Positions 40,790 through 48,387 of a stretch of DNA of 64,000 nt are shown in pieces. The notes under the pieces are model-generated. The model was not told the DNA's origin. It ran no database searches and saw only the letters and a list, made by a program, of their open reading frames with translations. This stretch comes from Betaproteobacteria bacterium (GTDB lineage: Bacteria; Pseudomonadota; Gammaproteobacteria; Burkholderiales; Thiobacillaceae). The translations under genes and the position numbers were made by a program. Every line of letters begins with the position of its first letter. Within the stretch, counting starts at the first letter, position 1. Where the stretch lies: NCBI GenBank assembly GCA_016219425.1, contig JACRNB010000010.1:1-64000 (forward strand). The letters are read 5' to 3'.

Positions 40790-42445
40790 ATGCTCCACTT
40801 CGTCCTCTGCTGGCACTTTCACCAGCCCGATTACCGTGACGCCGACGGTCGCTACCTGTTGCCCTGGACCTACCTCCACGCGGTCAAGGACTACGCCGAC
40901 ATGGCCGCCCATCTGGAGGCGCATCCCGGCATGCGCTGCGTGGTCAACTTCGTGCCTACGCTTACGGCGCAACTGGATGACTATGTGGCGCAGATTGCCG
41001 CGGGCGAGCTACGCGACCCCCTCCTTGCCTGCCTGATCGAGCCTGATCTGACCTCCCTCACCCTGGTGCAAAGGGCGGACCTGATCCAGCAGTGCTTCAA
41101 GGGCAACCACCCCACCATGCTGGAGCCGTTTCCCGCCTATCGGCGTCTCTACACCCTATGGAAGACCGTGGCGGAAAGCGGCGCGACCGGCGCGTCCTAC
41201 CTGTCCGGTCAATTTCTGTCCGACCTGGTGACCTGGTACCACCTGGCCTGGACTGGCGAGACCCTGCGCCGCGCACATCCGGAACTGCTGGCCCTGATGG
41301 AAAAGGGCGAGGGCTACACCCTGGCGGATCGCCAGGCGCTGTTCCGCCTCTACGGCGAGGTCATCGCCGGACTGTTGCCGCGCTACCGCGCCCTGGCGGA
41401 GCGGGGCCAGATCGAACTCTCCGCCACGCCCCACAGCCACCCCATCCTGCCCCTGCTGCTGGATTTTCAAACCGCGCGCGAGGCCAAGCCCCTGCCTCTG
41501 CCGGAGGCGCCCGCCTACCCCGATGGACGGCATCGCGCCCAGACCCACGTCCAGGCCGCCATCGAAGACCACGCCGCCCGTTTCGGTCACCCGCCCGCAG
41601 GCGTCTGGCCGGCGGAGGGAGGGGTCTCCGATGCCGCCGTGCGTCTGTTGGACGGTTTCGGCCTGGCCTGGTGCGCCACCGGCGAGGGCGTGCTGCGTCA
41701 CAGCCTCACCGCCGCCGGGGCCAGCCTGGAACACAAACCCCAGTGGATCGCCACGCCCTACCGTCTACCGAACACGCGCACCGCCCTTTTCTTCCGCGAT
41801 GACCACCTCTCGGACCTGATCGGCTTTGAATACAAGGGCTGGCATTCGGAGGATGCGGTACGTCACTTCCACTACGTCCTCGACGAACTGCGCCGCCACG
41901 CCAGCGGCCCCAACCCGGTGGTGAGCGTGATCCTGGATGGCGAAAACGCCTGGGAGTACTACCCCTACAACGGCTATTACTTTCTCTCCCAGCTCTACCT
42001 TGCCTTGAGCGGGATGAACGGTGTGCGCACCACCACCTTCGCCGAATATCTGGATTTGTATCCCGACCAAGTGCGTGAGTTGCCGCATCTGGTGGCCGGC
42101 AGTTGGGTCTACGGCGACTTCGCCACCTGGATGGGTGACGCCGCCAAGAACCGAGGCTGGGACTGGCTCTGCGCCGCCAAGCAGGCCTTCGATCAAGCGC
42201 CCGAGTCGCTGCAGCAAAGGGCGGAACCCCTGCTCATGAGCTGTGAGAGTTCCGACTGGTTCTGGTGGTTTGGCGACTACAACCCGGGTGACGCCGTAGC
42301 CAGCTTCGACCGGGTCTATCGCCAGAAACTGAAACGGCTGTACGAGACCCTGGAAGCGGTTCCGCCCGCGTATCTGGACAGCCCGCTATGCGCCGGAGGC
42401 GGCGCGGCGGAATCCGGCGGGGTGATGCGACGGGGCGTGGCCTGA
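40790..42445 (+). CDS. Glycoside hydrolase family 57 protein
   Basis: A 551-residue GH57 enzyme, a retaining amylase or glucanotransferase family. Motif 1 is CWHFHQPDYRD. The nucleophile lies in GVWPAEGGVS, and the acid/base aspartate probably in FFRDDHLSDLIGFEY. WFWWFGDYNPGDA is a conserved C-terminal region motif. It is cytoplasmic, with no signal peptide. With glgC it points to storage glucan metabolism. The end lies 17 bp before the left prophage attachment site. Confidence 0.9.
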   Translation: MLHFVLCWHFHQPDYRDADGRYLLPWTYLHAVKDYADMAAHLEAHPGMRCVVNFVPTLTAQLDDYVAQIAAGELRDPLLACLIEPDLTSLTLVQRADLIQQCFKGNHPTMLEPFPAYRRLYTLWKTVAESGATGASYLSGQFLSDLVTWYHLAWTGETLRRAHPELLALMEKGEGYTLADRQALFRLYGEVIAGLLPRYRALAERGQIELSATPHSHPILPLLLDFQTAREAKPLPLPEAPAYPDGRHRAQTHVQAAIEDHAARFGHPPAGVWPAEGGVSDAAVRLLDGFGLAWCATGEGVLRHSLTAAGASLEHKPQWIATPYRLPNTRTALFFRDDHLSDLIGFEYKGWHSEDAVRHFHYVLDELRRHASGPNPVVSVILDGENAWEYYPYNGYYFLSQLYLALSGMNGVRTTTFAEYLDLYPDQVRELPHLVAGSWVYGDFATWMGDAAKNRGWDWLCAAKQAFDQAPESLQQRAEPLLMSCESSDWFWWFGDYNPGDAVASFDRVYRQKLKRLYETLEAVPPAYLDSPLCAGGGAAESGGVMRRGVA

Positions 42446-42462
42446 AGCTACGGCAGTTGGGG

Positions 42463-42517
42463 TGGTGCCCGGAACCGGAATCGAACCGGTACGGCTTGCG
42501 CCGAGGGATTTTAAGTC
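42463..42517 (+). repeat. attL: 55-bp copy of the tRNA-Leu 3' half
   Basis: The 55 bases from TGGTGCCCGGAACCGG to TTTTAAGTC are identical to 53114-53168, the 3' half of the tRNA-Leu gene. They mark the left boundary of the integrated phage. This copy lacks the 5' half of the tRNA, so it is not functional. Confidence 0.95.
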
Positions 42518-42860
42518 AGTCAATCAGCCCTTCTTTGTTTTCCTATGCCTTGCAATACAAGGCGTTAGCTGCTGTTTCCCTCCTGTAAGCCTCTTCTCCC
42601 TTCTTCGCGGTTGACACCGGGTAGACAGGCATAAACCCGGTCGAGCCCTTCGGGGCGGGCTCTGCCAGGGTGGCATCCTGCCATCCCCTTCGGGGACGCT
42701 TCGCGCCCTTCTGATCCCTCTCGACTTCGCTGGACAACCTGAAGCGTTGCCCAGCTGCGCGCTCCGCTTGCCTTCGGTGTGAGCCCTCGCCTTCGGCAAG
42801 GGCTTTGCCACGAAAAAGCAAACCTTTCCGGTCTGCACTCGACCTGAGGCCATCCGCTTC
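42518..42860. other. Non-coding phage DNA with TTCG-loop hairpins
   Basis: No convincing gene. Short GC-rich stems with TTCG loops recur: GCCC-TTCG-GGGC at 42645-42656, CCC-TTCG-GGG near 42686-42695, and AGCCCTCGCCTTCGGCAAGGGCT at 42782-42804. All six frames give only low-complexity Arg/Pro-rich translations. The region is probably part of the phage intergenic replication or packaging region. Confidence 0.55.
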
Positions 42861-43087
42861 CGCCGTCTTTCCTATCGCAGTACGCCCATAGCGCCGACTT
42901 TAGCCCTCCGGCGCTGGGCTTCAAGGGCCGGCCATGAACGGTTTCCCCCCCCGGCTACACCTGGCCGGATACAGCCCCGGCCAGGTGTAAATGGGGCCCC
43001 CCCATTAAAGGCCGGACGGCCCCCTTGAAGCCCAGCGCCGGAGGGCTGGGGGGTCGGCATGGGCGTACTGCGATAGGAAAGACGGCG
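42861..43087. repeat. Nested 227-bp inverted repeat (phage origin/packaging candidate)
   Basis: Outer arms of 29 bp (42861-42889 with 43059-43087) are perfect complements. The next are 6 bp (42893-42898 with 43053-43058) and 26 bp (42902-42927 with 43022-43047), also perfect. Inside sits ACACCTGGCCGG/CCGGCCAGGTGT (42957-42968 and 42977-42988), then ATGGGGCCCCCCCAT. Single-stranded phage DNA would fold it into one long hairpin. In Ff phages comparable hairpins act as packaging signal and replication origins. No gene lies in 43088-43253. Confidence 0.9.
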
Positions 43088-43253
43088 GATTTACGCGGGT
43101 TGGTTTGCCATAGGTCGGAACCGGAAAGGTACGGCGGGCACCAGCTCCTGGAATCCGGTCAGTTGCAGCACCCCAGCCGGGGTTCCCCGGCGCCGGCTTG
43201 GCGAGCGTTCCCACCACCTCCCAGCCGTAGTCCTGGTGGGTTTGGAGAGTGTC

Positions 43254-43910
43254 ATGCGTCCTGCTGAATTTGCCCCTGAAGACATCATCGCCGCCGGTCT
43301 TGACCTGGTGGCGTCCGGTCGGTCTGTTACCGGCTTTGCCCTGCGCCAGAAGGTGGGAGGCGGGAATCCGAATCGCTTGAAAACGGTTTGGGATGAGCAC
43401 CAGGCCTCGTCGGTGAGTAAGCCGGTGACTCAGGTCGCCTTGCCGGTGGAACTGCTGACCTTGCTCGCAAGCGCCAATGAAAGCCTGCTGAACATGGTCA
43501 ATAACATGGCCGTCGAAATGCACAGGACGGCCATCGAGATCGCGGAATCACGGGTTGCGGAGGCGATGCGGAAGGCGTCTGAAATGACTGAGCAGGCCGA
43601 GAAGGAAATGGCGGATGCGGCCCAGACGGTGGAACGGCTGGAGGAGGCCCTGGAGGCGGAAAAAGGCCGGGTGATGAAGCTGACCACGGAACTGGCGAAC
43701 GAAGCCGAGTATGCGGGGCGTCTGGAAATCGAGTTGGCAACGCTGAAGGAACGGATGGCTGGCGCGGAGAAGGGTAATGAGCTGGTCACGAAGGTGGATA
43801 CCCTCCAGGCACAGATGGAGCTGCTGATGCAGAACATGGAGCCGCAACCGACGATCCAACCAGCGCCAGCGAAGAAGAAGGCAAACAAACCTGCTAACCT
43901 TCCTGTCTGA
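43254..43910 (+). CDS. KfrA-like DNA-binding coiled-coil protein
   Basis: A 218-residue protein. Residues 5-60 (DIIAAGLDLVASGRSVTGFA, then VGGGNPNRLKTVWDEH) match the KfrA N-terminal DNA-binding domain known from plasmids. Residues 95-190 form a long alpha-helical coiled coil, and the tail is Lys-rich (PAKKKANKP). KfrA proteins repress their own operon and help plasmid segregation. Here it is the first plus-strand gene beside the giant hairpin, so it may bind that region. Confidence 0.82.
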   Translation: MRPAEFAPEDIIAAGLDLVASGRSVTGFALRQKVGGGNPNRLKTVWDEHQASSVSKPVTQVALPVELLTLLASANESLLNMVNNMAVEMHRTAIEIAESRVAEAMRKASEMTEQAEKEMADAAQTVERLEEALEAEKGRVMKLTTELANEAEYAGRLEIELATLKERMAGAEKGNELVTKVDTLQAQMELLMQNMEPQPTIQPAPAKKKANKPANLPV

Positions 43911-43955
43911 CCGCACCCGTCCTGGTCATTGACCAGGACGCTCCTGGAGATAGCC

Positions 43956-44204
43956 ATGACCGACAACGTTGAAAACTTGGTCCTCGAACACCTTCGAGCT
44001 CTACGAGGTGGTCAAGATCGCATTGAAAAAGGCATGGAGCTGATCCGGTTGCGCATCAGTTCCCTCGAAGAACACGTCTCCGGACTGCGTAAGGACGTGG
44101 CTTTGCTGCACTCTGACTTGGCCGTCACGCATGTGCGCTTGGACCATAACGAAGACAGGCTTCAGCGCATTGAGAAAAGACTTGAGTTGCGAGATATGGC
44201 TTAG
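43956..44204 (+). CDS. Small coiled-coil protein
   Basis: An 82-residue protein from ATG 43956 with a GGAG site upstream (MTDNVENLVLEHLRALRGGQ). The remainder is heptad-like helix ending RLQRIEKRLELRDMA. Proteins of this kind are widespread in proteobacterial genomes, often near mobile DNA; the function is unknown. It lies 45 bp after the KfrA-like gene and probably shares its transcript. Confidence 0.72.
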   Translation: MTDNVENLVLEHLRALRGGQDRIEKGMELIRLRISSLEEHVSGLRKDVALLHSDLAVTHVRLDHNEDRLQRIEKRLELRDMA

Positions 44205-44223
44205 TTTGTTTGTTTGTTTGTTG
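44204..44223 (+). repeat. TTTG tetranucleotide tract
   Basis: Four or more GTTT units directly after the coiled-coil gene stop. A related tract with TTCG interruptions lies at 50322-50357 inside the same prophage. Confidence 0.8.
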
Positions 44224-44290
44224 GGGGTCTCGATGGCCCCCTTTCTTTTTGAGATCTCAAAAGCCGGGGCTTCCGCCCCGCACCCCGTTT

Positions 44291-44311
44291 AGGGTGGGGA
44301 TGCCCCACCCT
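44291..44311. terminator. Inverted repeat, terminator candidate
   Basis: AGGGTGGGG-ATG-CCCCACCCT followed by AAAAA on the plus strand. It lies in the 256-bp gap between the coiled-coil gene and the end of zot, where a terminator is expected. The rest of this gap holds no gene. Confidence 0.5.
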
Positions 44312-44460
44312 AAAAACCCACCCTCAGGAACCAGCGGGTACTTGCGCGCAGTGGGCTTGTCTTGCATTGCCAATAAGCTGGATTTATCGAGAAATGGCTA
44401 AATCAGGGGGCCTGGTTGGCGGTACCGGGCCGATCTAGCCCTGGCCAGGGGGGTTTTCCA

Positions 44461-45528
44461 TTAACTGGGCTTATCCATGCGTGGCGTGATCATCGCGCCG
44501 GCGCCCTCGTTCGCCGATGGCGTCCGGGTCGCCGGCGCGATGATGGATGCCTGTTGCACCTGGTCGGGCTGGTAGGGGTCATAAACCTTGCCGTCGGCTC
44601 TGTCCCGGCAGTCTGTCGGGGTGGGGAGTATGGGCGTGGCCTGCTGGGTGAAGCACAGGCATTTTGTGGCGCTGCTGATGCAGCTGATGATGCGAGGCAT
44701 GACCAGGCGCTGTTCCATCCTGGACTGGTCATAGGCTGGGGCGGATGCGAGGTCGCCAGGGATGCGGGGCTGGAAATCCTGGGTGATGTTGATGACCGGT
44801 AGGGCAGGGGCGGCTAATCCTGGAGCTCCTGGCGATCCAGGTGCGCCCGGTTTGGCGGTTACTGCGGGTTTGCCGCGATCCTGGATGCGCTGGAAGAAGT
44901 AATAGCCGGCCACGGGGACTGCGACGATCAAGGACAGGACCAAGTAGAGCAAGGCTGGCGGGCGCTGGCCTCTGGATGTGTGGACCGTGGCGCTCTTGTA
45001 GAGCTGGAAGACGTCCTTCGGATACGACCAGGTCGTTCTCGTCGCCTGATTGATGCGGTCTGGGCTGCTGGCATGGTCCCATTCGTAAACCACACACCGG
45101 CTCAGTCCCCAGACGCGGCGGATGTGCAGATGGCGGCCTACCAGTGTGGCTACTCCACGGCTAATACGGGTGGGGTGCTGCGTGATCAATAACAGGTCTA
45201 TGCCTGTGTGCCGGTGAGTTTCTAGGGCAGCTTCAATGTCCGGGATCTTGCTGCCGGATGCGCGGGGGCGGAAATGCGCTTGGCATTCGTCGATGATGAG
45301 GACCGAATCAGCCGGGAATTGATACTCGGGTCTGAGCGTCCCTTCCGGTGCACTGGGGACTTGGACGCGCTTGGTCCAGTCCTCTTCTGGGGGCATTACT
45401 ACATGGTCAATCTTGAGGTCAGGGATGCCCTGGACGAAAAGAGGTCGATCCTTGTAGTGCTTGCGGGCGTAGTCGATGGCGTAAAGAGTCTTGCCTGCGC
45501 CTGGGGTGCCGGTGATTAGGGTGATCAT
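44461..45528 (-). CDS. zot: Zot-domain phage assembly ATPase (pI-like)
   Basis: A 355-residue inner-membrane ATPase for virion assembly and export. The Walker A motif ITGTPGAGKT is at residues 4-13, the Walker B in SVLIIDECQ at about 95, followed by HFRPRASG. A single membrane helix (ALLYLVLSLIVAVPVAGYYF) near residue 205 separates it from a Pro/Gly/Ala-rich periplasmic tail. The name zonula occludens toxin comes from Vibrio phage; here it is the assembly protein, not evidence of virulence. Confidence 0.93.
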   Translation of the reverse strand: MITLITGTPGAGKTLYAIDYARKHYKDRPLFVQGIPDLKIDHVVMPPEEDWTKRVQVPSAPEGTLRPEYQFPADSVLIIDECQAHFRPRASGSKIPDIEAALETHRHTGIDLLLITQHPTRISRGVATLVGRHLHIRRVWGLSRCVVYEWDHASSPDRINQATRTTWSYPKDVFQLYKSATVHTSRGQRPPALLYLVLSLIVAVPVAGYYFFQRIQDRGKPAVTAKPGAPGSPGAPGLAAPALPVINITQDFQPRIPGDLASAPAYDQSRMEQRLVMPRIISCISSATKCLCFTQQATPILPTPTDCRDRADGKVYDPYQPDQVQQASIIAPATRTPSANEGAGAMITPRMDKPS

Positions 45529-45809
45529 GAGCTAGATCCCATGATCTTTGTCGCCTGGGACAAATAAGATAAGGTCAGGCGAGCAGTAATAGCACCAAGC
45601 AAGATATTCATGCCAGTACCAAGGCCGGCCAAATTCATAAGCCCCAATATATCTGATGGTATCCCGCCGAATGATGCGGAGACGTGAGACGCCAACATTG
45701 ATCCAACGGCCTGAATGCCAGTGAATTGCACAACGGCGAATCCGAGAGCTGCCAACACACGAGATGCGAGAGAAGGGAGAATAGACCCGAGCCAGACAGC
45801 AATATTCAC
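45525..45809 (-). CDS. Minor coat protein, DUF2523 type (pVI-like)
   Basis: A 94-residue hydrophobic protein with three membrane helices (WLGSILPSLASRVLAALGFA; VGSMLASHVSA; GMNILLGAITARLTLSYL). Size and place just before zot match pVI-like/DUF2523 proteins of inoviruses, which form the distal virion tip with pIII. Overlaps zot by 4 bp and the next gene by 4 bp. Confidence 0.85.
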   Translation of the reverse strand: MNIAVWLGSILPSLASRVLAALGFAVVQFTGIQAVGSMLASHVSASFGGIPSDILGLMNLAGLGTGMNILLGAITARLTLSYLSQATKIMGSSS

Positions 45810-47113
45810 GACTTCATCCCGTTTACAAAAATCATGTAAGCCATGACAGAGGCAAGAAGAATAACTAGAGGCCTAACATAATCCGTTGCGGCATTACAAA
45901 TTTGGGTGTAGCTGACGGAATAAGTTTGTCCCGCAACCGTAAACGATTTATCAGCCGGACAAGACGACGCCTCAGAAAGCGTTCCGGGCAACCATCCAAG
46001 TGACACGCTTTTAGCTGCCGGATCAGAGCCAGAGAGCGAACCAAAATAATCCTTCTCTCCAGGAGCCCCATCGCCTTGCGCATTGTTTTTGACCACTTCG
46101 GTGCTAGAGGTAGGCGCGCCCTGGGGTTTGCCGTCCAATACCTTCACGGCATCCCATTTATCCGTCGTCACGGTCTGAGAGCCATTGGCATGATCAACCG
46201 TGGTGGTGCTGGTATACGATCCATCGGGATTGAGTACCCCGCTGGATGCGCTAGTCGTGGTCTGGGGAACACTGGGTGATGCAGTGCTGGCAAGACACAC
46301 CTGCTTACCGTTGACCGTTCCCAGCGATTTGGGAGGCGGGCAACTGGTGATATTCGTAGGGTCGGCCACCGTGGCAGGATCAGTACATACGGCTACACCA
46401 TCCTGGGTGGTATAGACCTTGCCGAATGCGCATCCTCCAGATGCGTCTGGGACAGTGGCTGTAGTGGAAGATAAGCCAGCAGTGACACCATTCAAATAAC
46501 AATAAATCTGCCCATCAGCCGAATTCCGACAATCTGTAGAGGTATTCCAAGAATCGAAATTGGCGGCACAAACGCCATGCGTGGACTTTATCCCTTGGCT
46601 GGATGGATACAATTCACTGGCCTGCGGCTGCCGATCGCCATTGGCATCAAATCCTACCGCAACCCACGCAGAAACCGATACGGCATTGCATTCGGGGGGG
46701 TCTTGACATTGGCCGGTGCCATCACGAGTTTGGCCCGTGAGACAATCGCCACGAGTACACGACGCACCACTGAGAGTCCAGCCTTGATTTGTCGGGCAGT
46801 AGAAATATGGCGTACCGGAATATGATGCAGATGGTGAGCACGAACCATATTTGTTGCCTGTGCAATATTCCCAGCCCGTTGCCGAATACGTACCGGTAAG
46901 ATAATTGCCCGGATAGGTAGCACATGCTAAAGCCCTTGTGACTCCAAGCGAGCTACCGCCAGTATTCCAATTGCAGGAATAATACGCAGAAGAAGACGAA
47001 GCAGGAATGGTCTCAGCCACTACCGGAAAAGCTGCCAAGCAGCCAAAAGCAATACCGATGTAACGGCCCACAAGAGCCAATAATCGTAATAAGACATTAC
47101 TATCCCCTCTCAT
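45806..47113 (-). CDS. Adsorption protein (pIII/TspB-like minor coat)
   Basis: A 435-residue secreted, Cys-rich, Ser/Thr-rich protein. A signal-like helix (IGIAFGCLAAFPVVAE) is followed by a long extracellular region with several Cys pairs and low-complexity linkers. One C-terminal membrane helix (YVRPLVILLASVMAYMIFVN) anchors it. This architecture and position match pIII-type host-recognition proteins and the Neisseria TspB-like family. Its base composition is lower in GC than the host genes. It would determine the host pilus receptor. Confidence 0.8.
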   Translation of the reverse strand: MRGDSNVLLRLLALVGRYIGIAFGCLAAFPVVAETIPASSSSAYYSCNWNTGGSSLGVTRALACATYPGNYLTGTYSATGWEYCTGNKYGSCSPSASYSGTPYFYCPTNQGWTLSGASCTRGDCLTGQTRDGTGQCQDPPECNAVSVSAWVAVGFDANGDRQPQASELYPSSQGIKSTHGVCAANFDSWNTSTDCRNSADGQIYCYLNGVTAGLSSTTATVPDASGGCAFGKVYTTQDGVAVCTDPATVADPTNITSCPPPKSLGTVNGKQVCLASTASPSVPQTTTSASSGVLNPDGSYTSTTTVDHANGSQTVTTDKWDAVKVLDGKPQGAPTSSTEVVKNNAQGDGAPGEKDYFGSLSGSDPAAKSVSLGWLPGTLSEASSCPADKSFTVAGQTYSVSYTQICNAATDYVRPLVILLASVMAYMIFVNGMKS

Positions 47114-47648
47114 GTTGAGCCTCAGTAAATAGAGATACGATTCTTTTGCCGCCCCAGATCAAGGAGAAGAGAATCAAAGCCAAGCCAAATAACTGAGTAG
47201 AGTCAGCAACAGCCAACTCTGGCGCAAGTGGCGTAATCGTGGTGTCACACGTCCCAGCACTGCCACTGCCGCCGCTGCCAGAAATGATTGAACCGTTTTG
47301 AATTGCGGGGTCAGATGCTGACCCGGTGAATGTAGGCAAACCGGTAACCAACGGCTGCGCGGAACATTCGGCGTAATTGAAAATGGTCTGATATGTGGTC
47401 GATCCATTATTTATCGTGTGCTGGGAATAAAGCTGATTATTCTCAGAAAGATAAATCTGGAATCCCGTAACGGATGCACGCTGATTTGCTAGCGACTGAA
47501 TAGCCATGCCTGGAGTGAGATAGCAGCCGGAATACATGCCGGTGAAACCACTGGTGTAATTCCAGGTGCTCGACGAAAAACTAGCCGTATATCCTGCCCA
47601 CGCCCCGGCTATGTGGAGGCAAAGAAAGAACGTGAGCAGGAAGCGCAT
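47100..47648 (-). CDS. Second exported minor coat candidate
   Basis: A 182-residue protein with a signal peptide (MRFLLTFFLCLHIAGAWA), a Ser/Thr/Tyr-rich ectodomain, a Gly-Ser linker (SGSGGSGSAG) and a C-terminal membrane helix (LFGLALILFSLIWGGKRIV). It overlaps the adsorption protein gene by 14 bp. It resembles the membrane-anchored minor coat proteins of Pf-like phages. Whether it forms a two-part adhesion complex with its neighbour is unknown. Confidence 0.75.
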   Translation of the reverse strand: MRFLLTFFLCLHIAGAWAGYTASFSSSTWNYTSGFTGMYSGCYLTPGMAIQSLANQRASVTGFQIYLSENNQLYSQHTINNGSTTYQTIFNYAECSAQPLVTGLPTFTGSASDPAIQNGSIISGSGGSGSAGTCDTTITPLAPELAVADSTQLFGLALILFSLIWGGKRIVSLFTEAQHERG

Positions 47649-47650
47649 GG

Positions 47651-47863
47651 TCAGCGACCGAAGAGGCCGACCACCTTGCGCAACGCCCAGATGCCGACCA
47701 CCACGCCGATGATGAGGCCCAGAGCAGTGGTGGTGTCCGTACCAGCGGCACCGATAGCCGTGGTAGCACTGGCCGGCAGATCAGCGAAAGCAGGAGCAGC
47801 AGAAGTGCCGGCAGCCAGCAGAGCCAGTGCGCGCAGCTTCATTTTGCGGGAAATGCGATTCAT
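47651..47863 (-). CDS. Major coat protein (pVIII-like)
   Basis: A 70-residue precursor with signal peptide (KMKLRALALLAAGTSAAPAFA) cut before DLPASATTAIGAAG. The mature protein of about 43 residues has an acidic/Ala N-terminus, one membrane helix (ALGLIIGVVVGIWALRKVV) and a basic C-terminus (RKVVGLFGR) that contacts DNA. This is the standard plan of inovirus coat proteins. Its start codon overlaps the stop of the upstream 50-aa gene. Confidence 0.93.
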   Translation of the reverse strand: MNRISRKMKLRALALLAAGTSAAPAFADLPASATTAIGAAGTDTTTALGLIIGVVVGIWALRKVVGLFGR

Positions 47864-48012
47864 GCTTGTTTCTCCTTGATGGTCCGATTGAGAATTAGGC
47901 GGTGGACCAGTCGCACTAATCCGCTCGTCACCAGATAGGTGACAATTCCAAATACGCATCCCAACTGGAAAAACAATTCCATGTAGGAAGCGGTTTGAGG
48001 GTCAAACTCCAT
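47860..48012 (-). CDS. 50-aa membrane protein (pVII/pIX-like)
   Basis: Too short for usual gene calling. ATG at 48012 gives MEFDPQTASYMELFFQLGCV and on to a single membrane helix (FFQLGCVFGIVTYLVTSGLV) and a basic tail (RLVHRLILNRTIKEK). It ends in an ATGA overlap with the major coat gene. Size, topology and position between the ssDNA-binding protein and pVIII are those of Ff pVII/pIX, which start virion assembly. Confidence 0.82.
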   Translation of the reverse strand: MEFDPQTASYMELFFQLGCVFGIVTYLVTSGLVRLVHRLILNRTIKEKQA

Positions 48013-48015
48013 TAC

Positions 48016-48378
48016 TTACACCTTCGGCGTCTGCATTCCAGCGCCAGGCATGGACTGAGTCTTGGGCCGGTAATTGCCGAGTTCGAACAAGTCAATCTTC
48101 CCGACCTGCTCAGCCTTCACCAGGGTGAGAGTGGGCTTGTTCAAAGCGCCGGGGCGGGTGTGGAAATCCAGCTGGTAGAGACCCATGCCGTACTTGCGGA
48201 TGATGTCGAAACACTCGGGGGTCAGCGGGGCCTTGATGGGCTTGAAGCCGACAGCTTCATCAGCGTCCTCGCGGTAGGCGGTAAGATAATGGCAATTAGA
48301 CCAATTGATCTTTTCGCCGGTTTTTTCGTCGATCATCGTTCCACGGTCGGCGGCGATTACAAAGGCAAGTTCAGACAT
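48016..48378 (-). CDS. Phage ssDNA-binding protein (pV-like)
   Basis: A 120-residue soluble protein starting MSELAFVIAADRGTMIDEKT. The beta-rich central part and the place between Rep and the coat genes match pV-like single-strand-binding proteins, which coat the viral strand and shift replication from double to single strands. Sequence similarity in this family is low, so position carries most of the weight. A charged, Pro-rich C-terminus ends the chain. Confidence 0.78.
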   Translation of the reverse strand: MSELAFVIAADRGTMIDEKTGEKINWSNCHYLTAYREDADEAVGFKPIKAPLTPECFDIIRKYGMGLYQLDFHTRPGALNKPTLTLVKAEQVGKIDLFELGNYRPKTQSMPGAGMQTPKV

Positions 48379-48387
48379 GGCGTTTCC

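Noticed and set aside
42463..42545. A second tRNA-Leu gene at the left end
   Set aside because: Only the 55-bp 3' half is present; the sequence diverges at the anticodon arm, so it is attL.
42524..42924. Three overlapping Arg/Pro-rich minus-strand frames as possible phage genes
   Set aside because: All three frames are open because of GC bias and hairpins; none has a convincing start, membrane helix or domain. Treated as structured non-coding DNA.
44461..45528. Zot as an enterotoxin
   Set aside because: The protein has the P-loop assembly ATPase layout of inoviruses and sits among coat genes; nothing supports toxin activity.
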